From Pseudomonadota bacterium (GTDB taxonomy: Bacteria > Myxococcota_A > Polyangia > Polyangiales > Polyangiaceae): a DNA stretch of 17,021 nucleotides. Below the pieces are notes generated by a model. The model searched no databases, had not been told where the DNA came from, and saw only the letters and a program-made list of their open reading frames with translations. How positions within the stretch are numbered: position 1 is the stretch's first letter; every line of letters begins with the position of its first letter. The position numbers were made by a program, and so were the translations under genes. Location of the stretch: contig JAEZYZ010000451.1 in NCBI GenBank assembly GCA_023418705.1, forward strand, positions 1 to 17,021, written 5' to 3'. Positions 7,963 through 13,923 of the stretch are shown here, piece after piece.

Positions 7963-8750
7963 AGACCGTCCCGATCGAGCCGCTCGTCTTCGCCCGGCCC
8001 TCGCCCGGCCGCGCGCTCGAGACGCAGCCGCTCGACGCCGACGCGACCGTGTTCGAAGCGCGTCCGTGGGGCGCGTGGGCGCCCGTCACGGCCGAAGGTC
8101 GTCCTCCCGCGGACGCCGCCGCCGGCCTGCCCACGGCGACGCCCGCTGCCGGTCTACCCACGGCGACGCCCGCTGCCGGTCTACCCACCGTCACCGTGTG
8201 TGAAGCTCCCTCCGCAAAGGTGGTTGCTCGGTCCGGGCGGCTTTGGGCGAACATCGAACGCTGGGCAACCTCGGTTCGCAGCCGGATTTCGGCGGTGAGG
8301 CTGCCCAGGCGGGTCTGGATGCTGGCGGCGACCGCTGCGCTGGCGGCGGCGTTTACCCTCGTCGTTGGCCTCGTGCGCTGGTCTGCCAGCGCAAAGGACG
8401 GCGCCCCCGAGACTCGATCGGCGCCGGCGGCGTCCCCCGCGCTGGCTGCCGAGGGTGCGGCGCCGGCGGCGGCCGAGCCACCGCCGGTGGTGAGCGCCGC
8501 TCCAGCGCCGGTGCTCGAGGAGGCGCCGGATCCGAGCGTCCAACCAGAAGCCGCGGCGCAACCCGAGCCCCCGGCCAGTCCACGCCAGGCGGTCGACCTC
8601 CTGATCGCGGGCCGGCGCGAAGAAGCGCTGGCCGAGTACGAGCGGCTCGCCCGCGCCACGCCCGCCGAGCCCAGCTACGCGGCGGCCGCCAGCATTCTGC
8701 GCCGGGAGCTCACCGCGAGCACTGGCTTGCCGAAGGAGACGTCGCCATGA
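7947..8750 (+). CDS. Single-pass membrane protein with internal repeats and Pro/Ala linker
   Basis: This 267-residue protein has no family I recognise. The N-terminal half (1-120) is probably cytoplasmic and contains a 9-residue tandem repeat, AAGLPTATP, at about residues 58-82. One membrane helix follows (about 124-144, VWMLAATAALAAAFTLVVGL), then a periplasmic Pro/Ala/Glu-rich linker (about 150-212) and a short helical C-terminus (213-256, AVDLLIAGRREEALAEYERL) that resembles a single TPR-like hairpin. This architecture recalls proteins that reach from the inner membrane into the periplasm. GAAGGAGG at 7932-7939 with 7 nt spacing fixes the start, so the long upstream open frame is a shadow. 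It lies between the second ATPase and a lipoprotein, so it may couple that ATPase to the envelope (inference). Confidence 0.8.
   Translation: MQRQLKTVPIEPLVFARPSPGRALETQPLDADATVFEARPWGAWAPVTAEGRPPADAAAGLPTATPAAGLPTATPAAGLPTVTVCEAPSAKVVARSGRLWANIERWATSVRSRISAVRLPRRVWMLAATAALAAAFTLVVGLVRWSASAKDGAPETRSAPAASPALAAEGAAPAAAEPPPVVSAAPAPVLEEAPDPSVQPEAAAQPEPPASPRQAVDLLIAGRREEALAEYERLARATPAEPSYAAAASILRRELTASTGLPKETSP
8118..8186 (+). repeat. 27-bp in-frame tandem repeat, about 2.5 copies
   Basis: Copies lie at 8118-8144, 8145-8171 and a partial one at 8172-8186. The second and third share the exact start GCTGCCGGTCTACCCAC; the first differs at a few third positions. The unit encodes AAGLPTATP within the cytoplasmic half of the 7947-8750 protein. 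The near-identity of copies at synonymous sites indicates recent duplication, so copy number may vary between strains. Confidence 0.9.
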
Positions 8751-9421
8751 GCGTTTGCCGCCGCCTGCTCGGCGCCGGGTTGGGGGTGCTGTTGGTCGCC
8801 GGCTGCGGCTCCGAAGCCGCCCCGGCCCCGCGCCACCAGGTCGAGGTGCAAGCCCTCGATGACCTCGGCGCGCCGCTCGAGGGGGTCGCCGTGGCGTCCG
8901 ATCGCTTCGGCGGACGGACCTCCGCCGGCGGCCGGTTGTCGGCCGAGATCGAGGGGCAGCCCGGCGACAGCTTCGCCATCGAGGCGCGCTGCCCCGACGG
9001 GTTTCGGTTGGCCGAAGCGGTCCCCGATCTGCGCTTGCAGCAGCTGGTCGGCCTGAACGGGGCCGAGGCGCCGCTGCGGGTGATCATCCGCTGCGCGCCG
9101 GAAGAGCGGTACGTCGTCGTCGCGGTGCGGGCCACCGAACAACCCGGGCTGCCCGTGGTCGTCAATGGGGAGCACGCCGCGCGCACCGACGCCGAGGGCG
9201 TCCTCCACCTCGTCTACCCCCTCGAACCGAGCACCACGTTGACCGTGGAGCTCGACACCTCCGACGCCCCCGACCTGCGGCCACAGAACCCGCGCCGCTC
9301 GTTCACGGTGACGAGCAGCGAGGCGCTGTTCGTGTTCGATCAGAGCTTCACCCGCGCGAAGAAGCCCCCGCCCCGGCGCCGCCCCCGGGCGCCGAAGCGC
9401 GTGCCCTATCGGCTGGACTGA
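8747..9421 (+). CDS. Beta-rich envelope lipoprotein with PEGA-like repeats
   Basis: This 224-residue protein has a lipoprotein signal peptide with lipobox VAGC (lipidated Cys at residue 20). The mature protein is beta-strand-rich. A first domain (about 30-110) has a carboxypeptidase-regulatory-like pattern (DDLGAPLEGVAVASDRFGG, then GGRLSAEIEG). A second (about 120-205) resembles PEGA-type surface domains (LPVVVNGEHAARTDAEGVLH). The C-terminal tail is a basic Lys/Arg/Pro stretch (about 200-220, KKPPPRRRPRAPKR). GAAGGAG at 8732-8738 gives 8 nt spacing, and the ATG overlaps the upstream stop. PEGA-type domains are often found on surface lipoproteins that bind cell wall or partner proteins, so a structural accessory role in the pilus base is reasonable. 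The domain match is by eye and uncertain. Confidence 0.8.
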   Translation: MSVCRRLLGAGLGVLLVAGCGSEAAPAPRHQVEVQALDDLGAPLEGVAVASDRFGGRTSAGGRLSAEIEGQPGDSFAIEARCPDGFRLAEAVPDLRLQQLVGLNGAEAPLRVIIRCAPEERYVVVAVRATEQPGLPVVVNGEHAARTDAEGVLHLVYPLEPSTTLTVELDTSDAPDLRPQNPRRSFTVTSSEALFVFDQSFTRAKKPPPRRRPRAPKRVPYRLD

Positions 9422-9425
9422 GCGG

Positions 9426-9605
9426 ATGCAAGCCTTCGACCCGAAACAGCTGGCGAGCGACGCCCGGGGGACGGTGTTCGTCGAGTACGTCGTCCTGTTG
9501 ACACTGGTCGCGGTGACGGGCGCGGTCGCGATCGCCAGCGTTGGCTTGCCGCTGCTCCGGCTGTTTCAAGCGCAGCTCGCCTGGCTGACCCTGCCCATCC
9601 CCTGA
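9426..9605 (+). CDS. Small Flp-like prepilin (59 aa)
   Basis: This 59-residue reading frame is easily missed because of its size. After a short basic leader it carries the Flp prepilin pattern: RG at 14-15 followed by TVFVEYVVLLTLVAVTG, with Glu at +5 and Tyr at +6 from the predicted cleavage after Gly15, exactly as in Flp pilins. A hydrophobic helix (about 17-40) follows, then a C-terminus (QAQLAWLTLPIP) shorter and more hydrophobic than that of the main pilin at 9718. It starts 5 nt after the preceding stop; the ribosome site is weak (GCGG only), which suggests coupling or low expression. I infer a minor Flp pilin or pilus tip/adaptor processed by the peptidase at 9921. Confidence 0.8.
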   Translation: MQAFDPKQLASDARGTVFVEYVVLLTLVAVTGAVAIASVGLPLLRLFQAQLAWLTLPIP

Positions 9606-9626
9606 CCGCCCGGGCGCGGCCGAAAA

Positions 9627-9641
9627 ATCCGGCAACCGGAT
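9627..9641 (+). promoter_or_regulatory. Small hairpin between pilin genes
   Basis: The arms ATCCGG and CCGGAT (9627-9632 and 9636-9641) flank a 3-nt loop. It sits 22 nt after the stop of the small pilin and has no T-tract, so it may act only as a minor mRNA structure or 3' stabiliser. No firm role can be claimed. Confidence 0.4.
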
Positions 9642-9675
9642 CCCAGCGCGCCCGAAGAGGTCCCTGAACGGAAAC

Positions 9676-9698
9676 CCGGCGTCCGACAGCGACGCCGG
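9676..9698 (+). promoter_or_regulatory. Perfect 8-bp-stem hairpin in the flp 5' leader
   Basis: CCGGCGTC (9676-9683) and GACGCCGG (9691-9698) form a perfect 8-bp GC-rich stem with a 7-nt loop, ending 4 nt before the flp ribosome site (AAAGGA, 9703-9708). No T-tract follows, so it is unlikely to be a terminator. A stable 5' hairpin just ahead of a highly needed pilin fits mRNA processing or stability that raises pilin output above that of the upstream machinery genes, or a translational control element. Both roles are inference. Confidence 0.6.
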
Positions 9699-9717
9699 AC
9701 AGAAAGGATCGAGCACA

Positions 9718-9924
9718 ATGACTCTTTTGGAACGCCTGCGGAGGGCTGCCCGGAAACACTCGCTGGTCGCTGACGAGCGCGGCCTGTCGACCGTGGAATA
9801 CGTGATCATCCTGGTGCTGATCGCCGTCTTGGCGATCGGGGCTTGGAACACCTTCGGCGCGGAACTCGTGACCAAAGTCGAGAACGCCACGGATGAACTC
9901 GTAGGGCTCGGGGCCGACCGGTGA
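9718..9924 (+). CDS. flp: Flp/Fap-type major pilin
   Basis: This 68-residue prepilin is the probable structural subunit of the pilus. It has a basic leader (1-21), the cleavage site after Gly22, and a mature N-terminus LSTVEYVIILVLIAVLAIGAW with Glu at +5 and Tyr at +6, the diagnostic Flp motif. The mature length of 46 residues is typical for Flp pilins. AAAGGA at 9703-9708 gives a good ribosome site (9 nt), unlike the weak one of the sister pilin at 9426, consistent with a major role. Its position after the assembly genes differs from many Tad loci, where flp comes first. The stop overlaps the peptidase start (GTGA). Confidence 0.93.
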   Translation: MTLLERLRRAARKHSLVADERGLSTVEYVIILVLIAVLAIGAWNTFGAELVTKVENATDELVGLGADR

Positions 9925-10475
9925 CCCCCGCGGTGGAGAGCTGGTCGCTGCCGCTGGCGCTGCTCGTCACCACGGTCGCGGCCGTGACGGACTTCCGTCA
10001 CGGCCGCATCCCCAATTGGCTGACGTTGCCCGCGCTCGCGTCGGGCCCGTTGCTCGCGCTGGCCGTCGGCGGGGGCGGCGCCGCGTTGGAAGCGCTCGCC
10101 GGAGCGCTGCTTTGCGGCGGCGCCCCGGCGCTGGTTTACGCCTTGAGCCGCGGCGTGGCGATCGGCGGCGGCGACATCAAGCTGTTCGCGGCGCTCGGCG
10201 CGCTCCTCGGACCGGTGCTCGGCGTGCAAACGCAGCTCGTGGCCTACGGCGTCGTGCTCGCCGCCGGCTTGCTCATGCTCGCCTGGCGGGGGCGCTTGCT
10301 CGCCGCCCTCGGCAACTCACTCTTGCTGGTCATCCAACCGCTGCGGCGGCCGGAGCGTCGCCGCCCCATCACCCCAGAGCTACTGACGGCGCTGCGAATG
10401 GGTCCGGCGATCTGGCTGGCCACGCTGGCGACCACCGCGGTCGAAGCCTCTTGGTGGTCCCTTTGGGCCGCTTGA
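9921..10475 (+). CDS. cpaA: Tad prepilin peptidase CpaA/TadV
   Basis: This 184-residue A24-family aspartic membrane peptidase should cleave the Flp and TadE-like prepilins of the neighbourhood after Gly. The two catalytic aspartates are visible: Asp24 in TDFRHGRIPNWLT and Asp85 in the GGGDIKLF motif (82-89). About five or six hydrophobic helices are present (residues 8-22, 34-50, 55-75, 88-100, 106-124, and one near the C-terminus). It lacks the N-terminal methylase domain of PilD-type enzymes, as expected for CpaA. The start is GTG at 9921, overlapping the flp stop, with G-rich Shine-Dalgarno-like bases (AGGG at 9903-9906, GGGG at 9910-9913). Confidence 0.93.
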   Translation: MTPAVESWSLPLALLVTTVAAVTDFRHGRIPNWLTLPALASGPLLALAVGGGGAALEALAGALLCGGAPALVYALSRGVAIGGGDIKLFAALGALLGPVLGVQTQLVAYGVVLAAGLLMLAWRGRLLAALGNSLLLVIQPLRRPERRRPITPELLTALRMGPAIWLATLATTAVEASWWSLWAA

Positions 10476-10495
10476 CGCTGGCGTGAAAGGTCACC

Positions 10496-11401
10496 ATGCG
10501 ACCCGAGCCCTCGCTCCAGCGTCGCCTCGTCCGCGAAGCGCGGGGCGCCGTCTACGTGGAGTTTCTGGTGGCGTTCGTGCCGCTGTTCATCCTCTTCCTG
10601 GCCATTTGCCAGTACGCGCTGTTGATGGTCGGCAAGCTCGTCGTGCAGCACGCCGCGTCCGCCGCCGTGCGCTCGGCCATCGTCGTCTTGGAAGACGACC
10701 CGAAGCATTATGGCGGAGCGCCGCGGGGGCACTACCAAGGAAAGAGCCGGCCGCGGTCGGATGCGGCGCTGCTCGAGCTGCTCGGGCAGCAAGCGCGCGC
10801 CTCGGACCGCACGAGCACCCGGGGCGGGGCGCGGCTGCAGGTGATCCGAAGCGCCGCGTACGCGCCGCTGGCCGCAGTCGCCCCATCGCACAGCTTGAGC
10901 TCGCTCTTTTCCGTGAAAAAGAGCCTCGCTGGCGCCATCGGCAGCGATCCGTTGACGCGCCTCGCGCTCGGCTACGCCGTGTACAATCGCGCCGCCGCCG
11001 CGGTCACGCTGCCGGCCGCGCCCGGCTCCAAGGACCCCGCGACGGAGCCGATCCCGCGCGACGCGGAGGTGACGGTGCGGGTCACCTACCTGTTTCACTG
11101 CGGCGTGCCGATCGCCGCGGCGCTGATCTGTCAACCGCTCCACGCCATCCTGGGCATGACGGACGTGTTGCCGAACCTACGCGAGGTGGCGGGCGCCGGC
11201 GTCGCGCCCGAGGAGGCGGCCCGCACGCTGTCGCGGCTCGGCAAACAGGCCGCGATGACGGCCGAGCAGCGCCGGCTCGCCAAGGAGCTCGAGAAAGCCG
11301 AAATGCCGGCGCTCCAGCTCCCGCTCCTGGTCTCCGGCGAGCGCTTCTTCGTCCTGCAGGCGGAGGCGACGTTGCCCAATCAGGGTGCTGGTTACTACTG
11401 A
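10496..11401 (+). CDS. Large TadE-like pseudopilin
   Basis: This 301-residue protein starts with a prepilin-type N-terminus. After a basic leader, REARG (residues 13-17) is followed by AVYVEFLVAFVPLFILFLAI, giving Glu at +5 (Glu22), as in TadE/TadF. The remaining about 260 residues are exported and much longer than an ordinary TadE (usually about 150-200 residues), with an Ala-rich helical region and two cysteines (around 202 and 212). AAAGG at 10486-10490 is 5 nt from the ATG. It follows the peptidase that would process it by 20 nt. It is likely a minor pilin or tip component; the large ectodomain shows no family I recognise. Confidence 0.85.
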   Translation: MRPEPSLQRRLVREARGAVYVEFLVAFVPLFILFLAICQYALLMVGKLVVQHAASAAVRSAIVVLEDDPKHYGGAPRGHYQGKSRPRSDAALLELLGQQARASDRTSTRGGARLQVIRSAAYAPLAAVAPSHSLSSLFSVKKSLAGAIGSDPLTRLALGYAVYNRAAAAVTLPAAPGSKDPATEPIPRDAEVTVRVTYLFHCGVPIAAALICQPLHAILGMTDVLPNLREVAGAGVAPEEAARTLSRLGKQAAMTAEQRRLAKELEKAEMPALQLPLLVSGERFFVLQAEATLPNQGAGYY

Positions 11402-11507
11402 GCTTCCGCGGGAGCCCGCTTCCCTTCACGCGAAAGCCGCCGTCCGAAGGTTCGGAATCGGCGCGCAACTCGCGGCGCCGCCCCGCCGACAAGGCTCCAA
11501 GACAAGC
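11402..11507 (+). other. Internal gap before the TadG-like gene
   Basis: This is one of the two largest breaks within the gene run. Just after the tadE-like stop lies GCGGG-AG-CCCGC (11408-11419) followed by TTCCCTT, a weak attenuator-like structure. Near its middle is TCCGAA-GG-TTCGGA (11443-11456), a dyad that could be a small hairpin or a protein site. I see no firm promoter. The region is partly open in the TadG frame from a GTG at 11385, but that stretch looks non-coding. Confidence 0.4.
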
Positions 11508-13352
11508 ATGCGGCGTCCTGCTCCGAAGAACCTTTGCCGCGATGACCGCGGTGCCATCCTGCTGATTGGCCTGTTCATGGCCATCTTCGTGGTGGCCATC
11601 CTGTACTACGCCATGGGGATCGGCAGCGCGCTGGTCTACCGCCAGCGGATGCAGGACGCTTCGGACGCCGCCGCTCTCTCTGCCGCCGTCATGCACGCCC
11701 GCGGCATGAACTTCATCGTCCTCATCAACCTGATCATGGCGGCCCTGGTCACCATCCTGCTCGCGCTCAAGCTGCTGCAGACGTTGATCGCGGTCGGCAT
11801 CGTCGTGGCCACGGGTCTGGCGTTGGTGCCCGGCGTCGGTTGGGCGACGGCGGCGGCGCTCGTGAATAGTTTGCAGACCTTGTATACGACGGTCGGAAAC
11901 ATCCACGACCAAGCCAAGCAGGTTATCTTCCCGGCGCTCAGCGCGCTCAACCAGACCTCCCGCGCCGTGCGCGTGGTCGTCCCCGCGGCGGCCCAAGTCG
12001 GTGTCATTCGCGAGGTGGTGGGCCATTACCGTCCCGAGGCCGAGATCGGCTTCGTGCTGCCGTCGCGCATGACGTTGCCGGTCGTCGACGATCGCTTCGA
12101 CGTATTGTGCGGCAAGGCGGCCGAGAACCTGGTCAAGCTCGCGCTCGGGCCGGTTTCGGAGGTGCCCGGCGTCGACCTGGTGAGCGACGCGATCGAAGAC
12201 GCCGCGGGCGGGCTCGGCGAGAAGCTGTCGAGCTACTTCTGCAGCGACGGATCGGGCCCGGCGCCGAGCCACGCGACGACGGTCCGGCGGGGCTACCCGT
12301 CCACGCCGCTAACGGAGAGCTGCCTCGACAAGACGGAGCAGGGCTCCGCCGATCAACACAAGGTGTGTGAAGAGGCCCGCGCCGAGGCTGAAGCCGGCGC
12401 GCCGGGGCCCGACGGCGACTGTCCGCCCGGAGCCGACTGCGGCGTCGGGGGAGAGTACGAGCGGCGCCTGGCGCTGGCACGCGAGCAGTGCAACCCCGCG
12501 CGTCACGCGAACATCACCCGCTTCGAGTGGCAGGAGGCGACGCTCGCCGAGACGTTCCAGTGGGACGGCGCTCGGTGGCGCTCGCTCGGCTACGAGGCAC
12601 GGCGATCGGTCGTGCGCAACGGCTCGACGCCGCCCTGTGGCCCGCACCTGCACGCCATCGGCGATGAGTGGCGGACCGAGCTCCGCGCCCACCGCGGCCA
12701 GGAGCAGATGCAGCCGCTCTGCGGCGGGCCGCGCCCACTGGCGCCAGGGCGGCGCGTCGGCGACGAGCAAACGGTCGAGTACCGCGCCGTCACCCAGGTC
12801 TTGGGGTGCGAGCGCAAGGAGCGGCGCACCATCTCGATGGAGGGTCGGGTCGCGTCGGTCGATGCCTCGGAGAAGAACGGCCGCGCGCCCCAGCGGGTCG
12901 AAGACGGCGTGGAGATGGGCGGGGAAGCGCTGCAGCTTCGGATCGTGGTGCTCGGGCAGGGCGCGAGCACCAAGGTCGTGCCGATCCTCCAGCTCGCGGC
13001 GCACGGCGAGTGCGGCGAGGCGGGGGAGATCGATCCGGATTGTCAGGTGCCGCTGGCGAGCGCCGCCCGACAACTGGGGCGGTTGTCGGTGGCGCAGTCG
13101 GAGTACTTCTTCGACGGCAACGTCGACCGCGCCGAGTGGATGTGGCAGATGCGCTGGCGCGGGCGGCTGCGTCGCTTTCGGATGCCGGAGAAGGGCGCAG
13201 AGCGCGGGTCGTCGGACGCCGAGATCGCAAGGTACGGCGGCATGGAGCCCGCCCAAAGCGCCGAACAGGCCTGCCAGCGGAGCGGCGCCCACCCGGGTTG
13301 CCAGAACGTGAGTCAGGGCACCTCGGCGCTCGGCGGGCTGATCGCGCACTGA
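11508..13352 (+). CDS. Cysteine-rich TadG-like Tad-associated membrane protein
   Basis: This 614-residue protein has a TadG-type N-terminus: DDRGAILLIGLFMAIFVVAI (12-31) followed by the family-typical ALVYRQRMQDASDAAALSAA (41-60). A second hydrophobic segment lies at about 68-115. The large exported part contains about 14 cysteines, an even number that suggests disulfides, in clusters such as DCPPGADCGVGG and GECGEAGEIDPDCQVP. I see no von Willebrand MIDAS motif (DxSxS), which many TadG proteins carry. The ATG at 11508 is chosen because the membrane anchor begins soon after; its ribosome site is weak (AAGG 13 nt away), and GTG 11385 is the alternative. It probably anchors, measures or tips the pilus; the role is inferred. 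Confidence 0.8.
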   Translation: MRRPAPKNLCRDDRGAILLIGLFMAIFVVAILYYAMGIGSALVYRQRMQDASDAAALSAAVMHARGMNFIVLINLIMAALVTILLALKLLQTLIAVGIVVATGLALVPGVGWATAAALVNSLQTLYTTVGNIHDQAKQVIFPALSALNQTSRAVRVVVPAAAQVGVIREVVGHYRPEAEIGFVLPSRMTLPVVDDRFDVLCGKAAENLVKLALGPVSEVPGVDLVSDAIEDAAGGLGEKLSSYFCSDGSGPAPSHATTVRRGYPSTPLTESCLDKTEQGSADQHKVCEEARAEAEAGAPGPDGDCPPGADCGVGGEYERRLALAREQCNPARHANITRFEWQEATLAETFQWDGARWRSLGYEARRSVVRNGSTPPCGPHLHAIGDEWRTELRAHRGQEQMQPLCGGPRPLAPGRRVGDEQTVEYRAVTQVLGCERKERRTISMEGRVASVDASEKNGRAPQRVEDGVEMGGEALQLRIVVLGQGASTKVVPILQLAAHGECGEAGEIDPDCQVPLASAARQLGRLSVAQSEYFFDGNVDRAEWMWQMRWRGRLRRFRMPEKGAERGSSDAEIARYGGMEPAQSAEQACQRSGAHPGCQNVSQGTSALGGLIAH

Positions 13353-13359
13353 GGAATCC

Positions 13360-13923
13360 ATGACCGGGATGACCACCACCACGATCGATCGAACCTCCAG
13401 CGCCGCACCGGGGGAGGCTCGGGATCGCGCACGACGGGGCTCGGCTCGCTGGCGCCGCGGAGCCGCGAGCTTGGAGGCGGTGCTGGTCGCGCCGGTGCTG
13501 ATCATCGTGTTTGCCGCGGTGTTGTTCATGCTCAAACTGCATTCCACCAAGCTCGAAATGATGGCGGAGGCCCGGCGCCAAGCCTGGACGTTCTCGGCGC
13601 GCGCCTGCGAAGGCGCGCCTTCCCGTGCGAACACACCCGCGCCGGAGCAGGCCACGGTGGAGGCGACCCGGCGGCGCCTGGAGCCGGGCCAAGGTGAGCA
13701 TGGGCGAAAGACGACCGATGCGGTGCACGACATCATCGACGATCCGCTGTCGGGCCTGTTCGGTGAGAGCGTCCGCACCGAGACGTCCGAGGTCATCCTC
13801 GAGCCGTGGCTGCTCGGCGGGAGGGAGATCCGCGTCACGGCGAGCTACCACCTCGCCTGCAACCTCGCTCCGAAGGACCTGGGCGACGTGGCGGCCGAAA
13901 TTTGGGACGCGGTGGGGCCATGA
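13360..13923 (+). CDS. TadE/TadF-like pseudopilin
   Basis: This 187-residue protein has a long basic leader (1-33) and a prepilin site: WRRG at 31-34, then AASLEAVLVAPVLIIVFAAVL with Glu39 at +5. The rest is exported, with a helical start (KLEMMAEARRQAWTFSARAC) and a small C-terminal beta region. GAGG at 13351-13354 is 5 nt from the ATG at 13360; ATG 13369 is an alternative. It starts 7 nt after the TadG-like stop and overlaps the next gene by ATGA. With the 10496 protein it makes two TadE/F-like pseudopilins, which in other Tad systems act as a pair. Which is E and which F cannot be told. Confidence 0.84.
   Translation: MTGMTTTTIDRTSSAAPGEARDRARRGSARWRRGAASLEAVLVAPVLIIVFAAVLFMLKLHSTKLEMMAEARRQAWTFSARACEGAPSRANTPAPEQATVEATRRRLEPGQGEHGRKTTDAVHDIIDDPLSGLFGESVRTETSEVILEPWLLGGREIRVTASYHLACNLAPKDLGDVAAEIWDAVGP

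Noticed and set aside
8118..8186. CRISPR-like repeat
   Set aside because: The direct repeats are adjacent with no spacers and lie in frame inside a gene, so this is a coding tandem repeat.
11459..11474. Sigma-54-like GG/GC spacing before the TadG-like gene
   Set aside because: Only GG and GC at the right spacing fit; the flanking bases do not match TGGCAC and TTGC, so it is expected by chance in GC-rich DNA.
12309..13838. 509-residue minus-strand frame over the TadG-like gene
   Set aside because: Low-complexity composition, no ribosome site or motif; the plus-strand frame has the TadG N-terminus and prepilin-type neighbour.
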